From Bugula neritina (Eukaryota; Bryozoa; Gymnolaemata; Cheilostomatida; Bugulidae): a stretch of DNA of 64,000 bases. The first letter of the stretch is position 1, and each line of letters starts with the position of its first letter. The DNA is taken from the NCBI GenBank assembly GCA_964035545.1, contig OZ037765.1, forward strand, positions 12,394,698-12,458,697, in the 5' to 3' direction. Positions 39,001 through 50,121 of the stretch are shown here, one piece after another. Made by a program: the position numbers and the translations under genes. Under the pieces are notes generated by a model. That model saw only the letters and a list, made by a program, of their open reading frames with translations. It ran no database searches and was not told the origin of the DNA.

Positions 39001-42000
39001 GAGGAAATGAGCAAATCACAATTCATTTTAGTCAATTACATGTATATTCCCTCAATGATATAATGTATAATGAATATCATGACTATCCATTAGTAGCAAC
39101 AGCAGAGTGTTTTGTATGATGTATAAAACGGCAAAGCTATAACCTCACCCGACATATATGAGGCCAGCTTAACCTTGTAGTTTGGTACTCTTACCATGAT
39201 GTCTTTGATATTTTACAAAAAAAAGTCAGAAATGGCTATATTTTTAGGTTTTATTAACATTTCAACTAACTTTTTTGACAAACAAACTAATAACAGTGAT
39301 CAGGGTGCAATAGTAAGGTGGCTCATTGTGCCCTGTGTGGCCAAATTGAAAATAAATGTGGCTCAAGGGAAATTTATTTCAGTGTTTGCTGTTATACTAG
39401 TTAAGCAATGTAGAGACAAGCAATGGCAACAATATTAATAAAATATAGGCTTGTTACCTTTGAGTGTAAAAAGTTATAAAACTTTAATGACATCTTTAAA
39501 AACTTACAAAATGTAGGTAAAAACAGTTTTTGACTCGCCTCTTCAACATGTCTGCTCTGCAAGTGTTGAAACTACAATGGCTGAATAATTATGTCAATAC
39601 CTTTTCATTAAAAAATCACAACTCTAAGTCAATGAGTTCTCACAATTTGACCAGCTCTTTGTACCCCTTTGACCAATGTGCCCCCCCTCCCCTCCCATTA
39701 CCCCTATTATAAAGCTGTTGACATTTTATGTGTTTCAGGCAAAGAGAGAAAATGCAAAAGAAACTGCTAGTTATAAGAAGACAACTCCCATTAGCCGAGT
39801 AGGAAGTTCTGCTCTGTCTGTAGCTGGTTCAAACACACAGATGTCTCCTGAAGCTCAACCAAGAGTCAGGTGGAATAGCACACTAACACATGCAAACACA
39901 CTTTCTAGTGAAGCACTGCTGACAAAATCTGGTCCATCAGAAGATTTTGAGAAGATGCTCACTAAATTGGGTAAAAAATTTCTTACAATGAAGTCTGTAA
40001 TAAAATGAAGTTTTTTTGCAACCAAGTCAATGCTTATAGTAGTCTTTACTATTGATTATAGATAAACAGAGTTAGTCATTTAATGTTTTTGAGTATCTAA
40101 AACAATAAATAAATGTATTATATCTCTGAATTTATTGAGTAAGAAACTTTTAACCCGTTATCAAACTAGAAAATAGTCCTTTTCTTGACGAACTTTCAAA
40201 CATCAACAAACAATATTAACAGTAGCAATTGCTCTATTAAAATTTCACAGAAAAACCACAACTGCGTATACTTGCTTGTCTTAGGTGAAACACCAAGTAA
40301 ACAAGAAGCCTTGGCAAAATATCTTGAAAAGTTAAACTTAGGGAAAGCTGAAAAAGAAGAAATTCTCAAGTTTAGAGATTTAAACGATGAGCAACTATGC
40401 CTTCTAGAAGAAAAGGTCCTACAACAAGGTCAAGAGTTGGCTTCATTCAGAGAAATTGTACAGTGAGCTAATAAGACATATTTTAGGGCCTTACATTGCA
40501 CATTCTTTAATTACAAAAATATTTTAATTTTCATTTAGCCTTCAAGTGGTAATATAAAATTAAGTTGATAATTACTGGAATGGACATTATAGCTGTATAG
40601 AAGGTTATTGGTAACATAATATATTTCTCACACAGGCATATAACCACTCAGAAGGTGGACAGAGACTACCTGACATTAGCTCTTTCTATGAAAAGTGACA
40701 AGAAAAACATGGCAGACCTTGTAGATATCAAATATTTCAAAAATGTTGTCAAAGTGTTGGAAGACGACATAGAAGCTCTGAAATTAAAATCTGCAGCCAT
40801 TGCTAAGGAAATACATTGGAAGTATGCAGACAAGTTTGTTTTCAAACTGGTAGCCTTTGTTTCCGAAATGATAAAATTTTTGACCAAAGTTATGAACACA
40901 AAGCATTACTAAGTAATACTTGTATATCTATTATTAAATATTACATGTATAAATTTTACATTCATGATAAATAATATTCTATATACTAAAGATTTGACTG
41001 AAATCTTGCTTATGCTAGGACAGCAGTAGAAAAGCTGCAAGCTGTTGTTGATAATAAAGCTGAAAAAGATGAACTGATTTCAACAAAGAGAATTTTGAAG
41101 CACTTTGAGGCAAAACTAAATGAGTTATCTCAGAAGGACTACATGGTAATCTCAATGTTTTTACTAATGAGAAAATGACAGTTTCAGTCAGCTTTTAATT
41201 AGCCTGAGATTTTATAAAATGAATAGTTATTATTGCTGACTTTTATTGCAATCAACTACCTACTCATAGTGTGGAACACACAGCTGAATCATTGACCTGG
41301 CTAAAAAGATCTGAAATCCCAAATCAATTCAAAATATTTTCACATAATACTTATTAAATTTTTTTAGCTTATAGCCCTTAAACAGTCTGCATTGATGATA
41401 GCTAAAATATACATGTATATAAATATTTTAATACTGCATATGTGTGAACTATGTCATGGATTCTTTAATTAAGCTACAATCAGAAATTGCATATATATGA
41501 ATTATGGCCTAAAACTGGACACATCAGTTTTTTGTGGTTTTGTATATTTTCAGTTTAGCACTGATGAAGCAGTTGCTTTTAAGAAGCAAATTATTCCTTT
41601 CAGCTGCCTTTCCTGCAACAAAAATATCAATTTGAACTCAAACAGAGTGTAAGTTTATTAGAACTTGCAGTTCTTTAACTAAGAGCAGTCATAGCAGTGA
41701 TAGTAGCCGCAGCAGTAATTGCAGCAGTGGCAGTGAAAATGCTAGTTTAGTAAAAGTCCTAAGAGGAGTGAGTTGTAACTTTAGCACTAATAGTAATGCC
41801 ACTAACTACAAAAGCCAAAGTTTTATCAACTATGGAATTAGATGTTGAATGTTTTTGTCATGTGACACAACAGCCCTCTGTATGACTAACAGTTGGCTGT
41901 AATACTTTAAGAAAGTTAGGAAAGTTTTTATCATATATTTAGCCCACAGAGTTTACCTGCTCAAGGAAGTGTGTCTGGGCATAAGTCTAACCACCCATAC

Positions 42001-42828
42001 ACAACTTATGAGATAAAGAAAATCAGGCAGCAATTTCAAGATAGAGAGGATCCATATTTTGACATCTACAGTTCACCAAGACCTGCTGGTGGTACCTACA
42101 CTATGGTAGATCCATTGAGACACATGAGACAAGTCAAGAATTACAACCCTGTAATATACTAGTTTGTATATTATGTAATATGTATATAATTATCTACCGA
42201 TAGTTACAATGTAACACTAAATAAATTATAAGGGCTTGTCTAAAAATGTTATTTCTTATAGAAACATGTTCTAGGTCTTGTTTAAGTTTATACATTATAT
42301 ATATTACAACTCAACCAGTTGGTTTAAAGGTGTAGATACGTTTTTTAATTCTAGTGGAGTATTTGGAATTGAAATCAATTTTAAATGAAAAGCAGCCACC
42401 TGCTTGTGCTCCAAATATTTCTTAGTGTTAATGAATTTGGAGCTGGAAATCTTCAGTTATCTTCACATTTCTGTATTGACTTGCAAATTTTAAATCAGAA
42501 ATGTCAAAGAAATTTTAAGGGTATTTCATGTTTTAGCAATCACTGTTTTCCTAGCTGGTACGTTTTATTTCAACTGCGAGAAATTATTATATCAAATATA
42601 AAATAAATCTAGGTAATTCAAGAATGCACAATTGACCAAACTAGTCCCTACCCAACTATAAATGTGCATAACCATGTGGTAGTTGGCCAAGATGGGAAAA
42701 TATATAAAGGAGAAAGCACAGAAAGACTTCCAAATCTCAGCCCTAAGAAAGCCACAGTTGAGATGCCATCAGCTCCATATAATAAACCAAAAAGACCAGA
42801 AACTTCTCCTTCAGCTTCTTCATTCTAA
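34021..42828 (+). CDS. QRICH2: QRICH2/C16orf96-like protein with DUF4795 domain
   Basis: Members such as QRICH2 are needed for sperm flagellum formation. Exons: 34021-34210 (ATG in CACCATGG), 34580-34692, 35099-35587, 35727-35849, 36113-36249, 36373-36581, 36745-36957, 37114-37240, 37836-38196, 39739-39970, 40285-40462, 40636-40821, 41019-41145, 41554-41648, 41943-42150, 42613-42828 (TAA). All phases agree; about 1067 residues. The N-terminus (VVKLNFGQLIDLSLGQ, YGAVSFGLLRELLMAVVDRM) has the conserved leader of these proteins. The middle is Glu/Lys/Gln-rich and disordered. The C-terminal DUF4795 part has coiled-coil KVDRDYLTLALSMKSDK, the Cys pair FSCLSCNKNI, RPAGGTYTMVDPL and the terminal VVGQDGKIYKG. 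The last exon is read in a frame interrupted upstream by intron. Orthology to QRICH2 versus C16orf96 is not resolved. Confidence 0.82.
34799..34885 (+). repeat. tRNA-derived SINE copy 2, B box lost (in QRICH2-like intron)
   Basis: A box TGGTATAGTGG at 34807-34817, followed by TTAGAGCACTTATTTAGCAAA and then AAAGGCCATTGGTGATGTTA. It parallels the copy at 32.1 kb but lacks the B-box stretch, so it is a decayed or internally deleted copy in the same orientation. Confidence 0.55.
35926..35972 (+). ncRNA. Type I hammerhead ribozyme
   Basis: All core elements are visible in order. Stem I 5' strand is TCTGTG (35926-35931) and pairs fully with CACAGA (35967-35972). Core CTGATGA is at 35932-35938. Stem II is GGGG/TCCC with loop ACAAA. 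Core GAAA is at 35952-35955. Stem III pairs A-C-A-G with C-T-G-T around loop CTG. The cleavage triplet GTC is at 35964-35966, with scission predicted after 35966. A short stem III with both ends in stem I is the type I form found in metazoan retrozymes and Penelope-like elements. It lies in the intron 35850-36112 of the QRICH2-like gene, sense strand, directly before a (TA)n array. Confidence 0.88.
35978..36022. repeat. (TA)n microsatellite after the hammerhead ribozyme
   Basis: About 22 uninterrupted TA units, starting six bases after the ribozyme's stem I. Confidence 0.95.
38380..39715 (-). mobile_element. Decayed DNA-transposon-like remnant in QRICH2-like intron
   Basis: A minus-strand open stretch (38748-39035) ends in VRLILPPPAICGGTNCTAKT, preceded by KKSIRNFVAHVIEVFSDES. 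This resembles the C-terminal tail domain that follows the DDE core in some pogo/jerky-like transposase proteins. Another open stretch at 38501-38683 reads HPVAHCTPVPGHNGPVFSSG. Around them the motif GGCCCATTGTGCCC or its complement recurs (38.42, 38.60, 38.63, 39.32 and, degraded, 39.67 kb). No intact catalytic core or clear terminal repeats were found, so the class is uncertain. Confidence 0.35.
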
Positions 42829-43216
42829 TCTAACAGAAATATTATGTAGTTCAACATGCCCTGTGACTGTGCCCTATATTGCAGCGGCTATTTTCATATT
42901 TCAATTTCTCTGTACAGCGAGTTGCTGATTTTTAATGCAAGTATTTCGAGAACACATGATTAATAGCTGTTCGATTATATAAAACTTTTGACAATAATAT
43001 TGTAAGAGAATGTGTTTACTATAATTATGAATCCTTTTGGTGGCTGTCCTCTCTTTTCAACCTGTTTTCTGAGAATATAATGTTGTTTGACAAGAAATAA
43101 CTATACTTATCTAATAATAATAGAACTGAATCAATTGTTGATAAAATTTTATATATAGGTTTAGATGATAGGATATAGTTTATTGAATTTCAAATATAGG
43201 TAGGTATAATAAATAT
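42829..43216. other. Convergent gap between QRICH2-like and Cys-rich genes
   Basis: AT-rich, no coding exon. A plus-strand AATAAA at 43208-43213 could serve the QRICH2-like transcript, almost touching the stop codon of the opposite gene. Confidence 0.35.
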
Positions 43217-44281
43217 TTACAGCACATCAACATCATTGTCATTTAGAAAAAAGCAACAGCACACATGCTTTTTAAAAAAGCCCTTGACTCGCTTCTTTAT
43301 AGATCTTCTGCCTCTGCAATCTACAAAATTATAAAATAGTTTTTGCCCATTGCTATAAAGTTATACTCAGACAAAATATTCACAGTTTATTACAAATTAA
43401 AGTCGAAGTCTTTTAAAAAGTAGTGCACTTACTCTGGTCTTTCCTTCCATTCTTTACCTCTCTAGCCATTAAACATAATTGGCAATGCCCAGCGTAGCAG
43501 CCCTGAAAAATTATTTACTCATAAGTACCTTTAGGTTTTTATGTTTGCCCGTTCTGTAATACCAGAAAAATAATTTATTATGAAGAATTAACACTACATA
43601 GGACTTTATGGTTAACATACTTCTGCAAGCTGATGTTTCAAATTGGCCAATTGAGGTGGAGGCTTAGCATGTGTGACTGTGGACTTCTACAAAGGATAAA
43701 TAGTTCCCTGTTTATAGTGAAAAAAATGAATTAAATTTTTTTTTCTTGAATATAAAGCGCTGGTGGACTTCTTTAAATTAAGATATTTAATTGAAATAAA
43801 TCTATAAAAATATTATAAAGTTTTCAGATAACATAATATAATAATATGCAGAATTCGTAACCTACCTCTACAGACTCGGTAAGAAGGAGTGGTTTAGTTT
43901 GGCCCTCATTGGCCACTTCCTTCTGGGCAGTAGGATAATTACCAGATTTTAGACTAAACAGCTCTCTTGGTTTTGGAGACAAAGTCGTTTTCTCATCTTC
44001 TGTAAACACAAGGTGTGAGGTATGTTTAGGTGAAAAGTATATGGGATGACTAAAGCTACCACAGTTTTAGTTGCTTAGTAGAACTAACAAACCAACAATA
44101 ACTGTAATAATCTATTTTGAATGAATGAATCAAAATATATCTTAATTACTACATTTCAATAACATATCAACTGATTGCTGTCATAATTATGTAATATGCT
44201 TATTGAGAATCTTACCAAACTGTTCCAGAGCATCAAAATACTCTTCCACAATCTCTTCAACACAATCAAAAAACTCTTCTT
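43217..44281 (-). CDS. Unrecognised small Cys-rich basic protein, probably secreted
   Basis: Five exons join in frame on the minus strand: 44216-44281, 43866-43999, 43621-43686, 43433-43502, 43217-43320 (TAA). They encode about 146 residues. The product begins with an acidic block (EEEFFDCVEEIVEEYFDALE), continues through a Pro/Ser/Lys-rich linker, and ends with a Cys-rich module GCYAGHCQLCLMAREVKNG, then NCRGRRSIKKRVKGFFKKHV, CCC and an acidic tail. About nine Cys are in the C-terminal part. The acidic first part and basic, Cys-rich end recall a proregion plus peptide, but this is inference. The first exon is not identified: an open stretch starting ATG at 44419 or 44407 encodes a signal-peptide-like segment, yet no donor gives the required phase. 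Family unknown. Confidence 0.6.
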
Positions 44282-45412
44282 CTATAGTATACACATTATG
44301 ACAGTTATAATAGAGAAGATAGGATTCGCAAAATTCACATGTAACAACAAAGTTAACAAGAAAAGTAGTGACGTTGTGCTCAACACAGTTAAAACTTTTG
44401 CATTCATAGCTGCATGCATTCCAGGAATTGTGATACAGGCAATATAATATTTGATACTAATACATGTGTATATATCCCTAAAATATATTATAGTGGATTA
44501 CATGAAAAAAGTTGTATAATATATTGCCCATATAAAATATTAGCACAAGTGCGTGTCTGTTAAAATAAGAACTCTCAAGCTGTCTATGGTTCGTTTGGTT
44601 ACTCAGATAAAATAGCTTCAGCGTATCAGAGTTGTCCAACTTTTATGTGGCTAGAGTCTTAGACGACAGAATATTTCAGCTATAATCTTTCTCGGACAGT
44701 TTATAGCTTTTCTACACCATTTGAAAAAATTGATTAATATACCATGATTTGAAGATTTGTGGTATTTTTGGCCTACAGCTTGTCGTTTGCAGAAACCCAG
44801 TCATCATATAATAGAGCATAAAACTTCACAGAGATAATGTAATAATGGAGCTTACATCATTCAGTATTGTACGCTGTAGAGGTAGTCCCCAGTCCCCATT
44901 TTTACACACTTGTACAAATTTTCACTTTATATTATTATATGCATTTCCTGATTATACTGCCATAGATTATATTTTAGTTTGCATAATATATAATTTATAC
45001 AGAGCTTTTAAAGTAATGCATATTAAATATTGCCTGTAGAAATATTTTTAAAAATTTAAAGTCGTACGCTGTGACTAAACTAATGTCATAAGTATAAACG
45101 CTAGCACATCAAATAGACATTATACTAATTTGTGTTCTAGTTGAATCTCAGAGAATCGTATTTCTTCATTGCAGCAATTCATCAGTTATTTAAAATACTT
45201 TAGCACAGAGTAAAAGTATATAGAAAATTGACAAGATAAAAAGTTCTTAAGCATTAGGAGCAGAATAAAATATATAAATGATTGAAATTATACTATTAAC
45301 ATTCATTTTTACAATAAATTATGCTTTACAAAAAATTGACAGAAAATGCAGGAAATCTTAGCTGTAAATATCACAAATAGTACAGCATATACGGCACTGT
45401 TTATTTACAGTT
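44282..45412. other. Spacer between Cys-rich gene and P450 3' end
   Basis: Contains, on the minus strand at about 44300-44419, a hydrophobic leader-like reading frame that may be the signal-peptide exon of the Cys-rich gene. The rest is AT-rich with nothing recognised. Confidence 0.35.
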
Positions 45413-48400
45413 TCATCTTTCTGTAAAAATAACTGTGAAATTTGCTGGTGCATTCACAATAGAACATACACCATCTAGATTTGGTACGTGGCCAGTTGGT
45501 AAACTGACTTTAAACCTCTGCATGAATGTAGTGAAGAATAGACTAAGTTCCATCCTTGCTAAACCTTCACCTAGACAGGCTCTTCTTCCTGTAGAGTACA
45601 GAGAAGTTATCCTATAAGTGCTGATGGAAGAGTAACTTATTCAGCATTAGATTAAATATGAAGATAACACTTGACTCAATTATTTTATTGTGAGTTGAAA
45701 ATAAATGGACTAGATAGGTTTGCTGAGTACCAAAAGGTTCACATATTATGCTTTCAGGTGAATAAGAAATGTACATCTGTCTACACCAGCTACATCATAG
45801 TTTATTATTTATTAGACAACAAATAATTAGATACAGCAGTTTCAACCAAGAATAGTTTAGGAAGATGATTCAAATAAATATAAACAAGTTAGTTAATGTA
45901 GAATAAATATCACCCTTTATGTTTTGTGCGCATGTTTTCAGACTATAATATGGCGAGATAAAATAATATACTTACAATAGCTGAAATATAACACAGTGGG
46001 AAGATTCTCAGTCTATAATAACAAGTACTTTCATACTAAAAATATTTACCAGTTCCAAAAGCAAGTGTTCTAGTTTTCTTCAAAGTCACATCTCCATTCA
46101 AGTATCTCCCAGGTTTAAACTTGTTGGGTTCCTCAAAGACCTTCTCATCCCACAGCATGGAGGCCATATTTATCATTAGTTCACAACCAGCAGGTAATGT
46201 CTGCAAAATTACAATCAAATGTATCTTTTTGGAACTGCTTTCAACACAAGCACTGAATATATGGAGTACTGTTTCACTATCAATTTTACGCCAATTATTG
46301 TTAGAAGAAATATCACTTTCACCAATTTAGGTGCAGCAATTCTAGCTTCAACCGTATCAACAGTAGGATGAAGTTGATGTTTATACGATGACTACATCAC
46401 ACACCTGTCAGTGTTAAAATACTTTCAAAAATTGATCATGGGTTTATGGCCAAATCATCTCTTACCGGCTAATAAATTGCCAATCCAGATTCTATAAGCA
46501 ATCACAGTAATTTAGGGTGACTGTTGCTGTTGTTAGTACCATATTATAGTTTTTTCCTAACTGAAAGTGAAAGATCTAATTAAGCAATAATAATAAAGTT
46601 ACAAGCAAAGGTGAAATAATGTTTTTTACATTATTTAATAACTTACTATTAAGTTTTTTGGATTTTTATTTTCAAGTTAAGACTGTTACAAAAGTTATAA
46701 TGTTGATGGATATCCATGTTATAATGTCTAATTAGTGCAGGCATAAGCAATGGGGCCTAACGAATAAACGAGGTCATAAAAACTAATATTGATGACATAA
46801 GTGCAAGTAGTGACGAATGACTAAAAGAGTTAGCAATGTCATAAGAAAAGTCAATAGTGGGATAATAGAAATTATCAGAATAGCATCTGTTCCACATACA
46901 ATTCAACATATCATTTTCACAGCCCCTGACACTATAAACTTACTGATTACAGAGAACTGAGTAGAATATCTAACAATCCTTACCTTACCATCAATAGTAT
47001 ACTCTCCCTCCAATGTGTGTGGCAATGCCATAGGTGCAATATTTCCCAACCTAAGGGTTTCTAGAATTACAGCCTCTGTGTATGGGAGGGTGAATCGGTC
47101 TTGATATCTCACTTCATTAGTTCCTTCAAACAAAATAACAGTGAAAAGCTTCAACTAATATGCAGGATCTTAATTTATAATATTTATAGTTAGTTATCAA
47201 AAGTTTACCAATTTGATTTAGGAGAACTTAACTGGCTAACCTAAGACATTGTCTATTTCTTCCTGAACTTTGACCTGTACATCTGGGTGTGCACACATAT
47301 AAAGCATGGCCCATGTTAGTGCTGTTGATGTAGTCTCTGTACCGGCAGCATACAGATTTAACATTGTAATCCCAGCATTCCCATCTGCAACATTCAGACA
47401 AAGAAATGTTTTAATTATTTAGTTATGCAATAATCGAACTATGATTTGAGCACTTACCCTACATGATGCACAAACAAAAATAGTTAAATATTTTTACTGA
47501 CAGTATCTATGCTTATGCTTGTATGTTTTACATAACCAGAGTTTGTCTGATAGACTTGTTTATGTTCTGTAAATCAATGGATATATCCCTATCTAGCTAT
47601 TTGGCATTAGACATCATCCACAAGTATGCCGAGTATAAATAATAAGTTTGTCATCACAACATCTTACAAACTAATCCATCATCTCACCATTGAACTTTGA
47701 CTGTTTTTCAAACTCATATTTTGCCATCAAAGTAATTCTAATCTTCTAATAATACAATGCAACGTTGATGATAGCTGATTCGTTTCAAAAGTAGCTTATG
47801 GTTATTAAATGGTATGAGAGAAAACCTATGCAAAACGGTTAACGAAAGTAATTCTGGTTAAGAAATACACAGTTTCCATATAAACTAGTGATTCAGAGAC
47901 AGACCGGTGAACAAGTTTTCATCATCTTTCTTCTCCTGAGCGTGGTATAGAAACTTGTCAATGTAAGTCACCAGGTTGTTTGGATTCAAATTAGCCTTGT
48001 GAGCTTCAACCTCCTTCATGATCTCTGGGATAGTCACTTCTCCAGCTTTTATATCAGCCTTTACTCCTAAACACCAACGGTCTTATGAAATTATAGTATA
48101 GTTCAGTATTAAATATGCATGTAAAATATACTAATATATATTGTATATACAGGAAGTTAAAGCAAACATGCAATATGCATTTTCAACACTCTAAAGTCTA
48201 ACCTGTGTATTTACTGCAAATAAAAAACATTAATTTCTCTGCCTCAATTGAAAGAACCTAGTTCTTGTCTTGCTTTATTAAAACTATATTTCAACAAAAA
48301 CTTGCTTACAAAGATTGCAGACATAAAAAATGAAAATTACCAGAATAAACAAGATTTTTAAATCCATTTTAAACCAACCAACACTTTAAACTCACCAGTG

Positions 48401-48790
48401 AAATCACCAGGAAAGTATGCCGCAAATGGAATATTCCGTGCTATGGCTGCCTTTGTAGCCGACTTCATTGAAATTCTGAACTGTCTCATCCAGTGTAGGA
48501 AATTAGCATCTGTGTAGTCTTTTCTGTGACCGTGTATCATGGAACTCATCACATTAGCTGTAGCCAGCATGATGCTGTCAGACAAGTTTATTGGTTGGCC
48601 TACATGAGGTGTGATAAAGTGGTCAATGTAAGCGTGTATTTCATGCATTATACGTGGCTCCAGATGAGATTTACCCATTCCTTCTTCTCGCAGTGTGCTT
48701 AGAGCAAATGATCTCAATGTTTTCCAATGTGGATATTTTGCCCAAAATATTCCTGTAAAACATAATAATTGTTGTAGTTCCTCAATACAG

Positions 48791-48857
<67 letters not shown>

Positions 48858-48894
48858 AATCTGTGGACAGCAGCTGTTTCGGGGTTTGTCCTCT

Positions 48895-48989
<95 letters not shown>

Positions 48990-50088
48990 CTAACAGTACC
49001 AGTATGCATCGTTGCTGTGGTAAACTACAGCTTAACAGACTCATTTTTATCATTTACGTAAGTAAGTAAACTTGCAATAAAATGTATTCCTTACCAGGGG
49101 TTACCTCTGCTAATTTAGAATAAGTTTCTGGCATGGAGTCAGTTTTTCTGTTGCTTGAAATATTTGCATGTTTACTAAAAAGTTCTTGAACAATCTCATA
49201 ACCACATATAACCACTCTCTTGACGCCTCCAAGCTCAATGGTGAAGACCTGGAATTATTCAGATACCATTATTAAATAATAATATGTTAATATTTCCTGC
49301 TTACAACCTTCTGCTACATTCACAATACAACTTTTCTAGTGTGATCCAGAAAAAATGATAATATAATTATTATTTTATACTAATAACTATTTGCTACATG
49401 CTATAAACAAATCTAGTATGGATAATACTAGTACCATGATTACACACATGTTTTGTTATAGTTGATACAGTTTTTAGCCCTCTCTAGTACTTAGAAACTT
49501 GGTGATACAAAATTTAGCCCCAGCAACATCTAGTTGTGTTTTAAACTGTTTGTAAATGAGACAAAGAGCAAGCTAGCTGTCACTATTATAGCATAACTTC
49601 AATATTTTCACAGCCAATTTTCCCTTCTGTATTGTTAATATGCTCAGTAGTTTATTTTCAGTTTAGTACAACTTGTACATGAGTTTACTGAAAATAAAAA
49701 AATCTGTAACCCCTGAGGCTACATGTGGCATATAGTACCAAAAACCGAGATCCTACTAATGCCAAAGACCACAGACTAAACACTAATCAAGAGATGATTA
49801 CAATTAATGCTTTTGAATGTTTAGTTTTTAGAAAATTCATCATATATAAGCTCAACTCACATTTCCATACTTCTTACGACTATCTTCTAAAAAGTATATC
49901 ATATTCATATCTTTGGCCATAAGAAGTTGAGGAAGATTTCCGAGTATAGGAATAGTAGGAGGTCCACGTGGGTAGCGCTGTTTAGTACTAGTTCTAGCAT
50001 AGAAGTAGTATGTCAGTATAAGAGTCACTATAACCAGTCCTAGTGTAGACAGGTCTTGTGATGACAAAGTAGTGATAACTGTGCCCAT
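45413..50088 (-). CDS. Cytochrome P450, CYP2-like
   Basis: ER-membrane haem monooxygenase. Exons in transcript order: 49861-50088 (ATG), 49095-49248, 48396-48752, 47905-48066, 47241-47384, 46984-47123, 46050-46200, 45413-45588 (TGA). Phases agree and give 503 residues, normal for a microsomal P450. Visible: an N-terminal membrane anchor ([19 protein letters not shown]), Pro-rich hinge [13 protein letters not shown], helix [10 protein letters not shown], helix [12 protein letters not shown], ExxR motif ETLR, PERF-like FKPGRYL, and the haem loop [15 protein letters not shown] with the Cys ligand. All motifs are intact. A splice acceptor at 50123/50124 (CTGCAG) suggests a further 5' UTR exon. 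AATAAA on the minus strand (45400-45405) lies only 8 bases after the stop. The subfamily cannot be assigned; CYP2 clan is clear. Confidence 0.93.
48789..48987. repeat. Two (TA)n arrays flanking a broken hammerhead sequence, P450 intron 2
   Basis: TA arrays at about 48791-48854 and 48899-48987 surround the 44-base hammerhead remnant. All reading frames through here are runs of Tyr-Ile and are not genes. Confidence 0.9.
48853..48898 (-). pseudogene. Broken hammerhead ribozyme copy
   Basis: Read on the minus strand it has TGATGA, GAAA, the same stem III and GTC followed by CACAGATTGAG, as in the copy at 35.9 kb. The stem I 5' strand and the first C of CTGATGA are replaced by TA repeat, and stem II has one mismatch. 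It should not cleave by itself. It is sense to the P450 gene. Confidence 0.75.
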
Positions 50089-50121
50089 TTTAGTTGTCTT
50101 ACTTCCTCTATGGAAAAAATA

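Noticed and set aside
44300-44419. Signal-peptide exon joined to the Cys-rich gene
   Set aside because: The hydrophobic leader is attractive, but no GT donor gives the phase needed by the exon at 44216-44281. Kept only as a possibility.
48695-49061. Several overlapping open frames of Tyr-Ile repeats
   Set aside because: They are translations of (TA)n arrays, open in all frames, and lie in a P450 intron.
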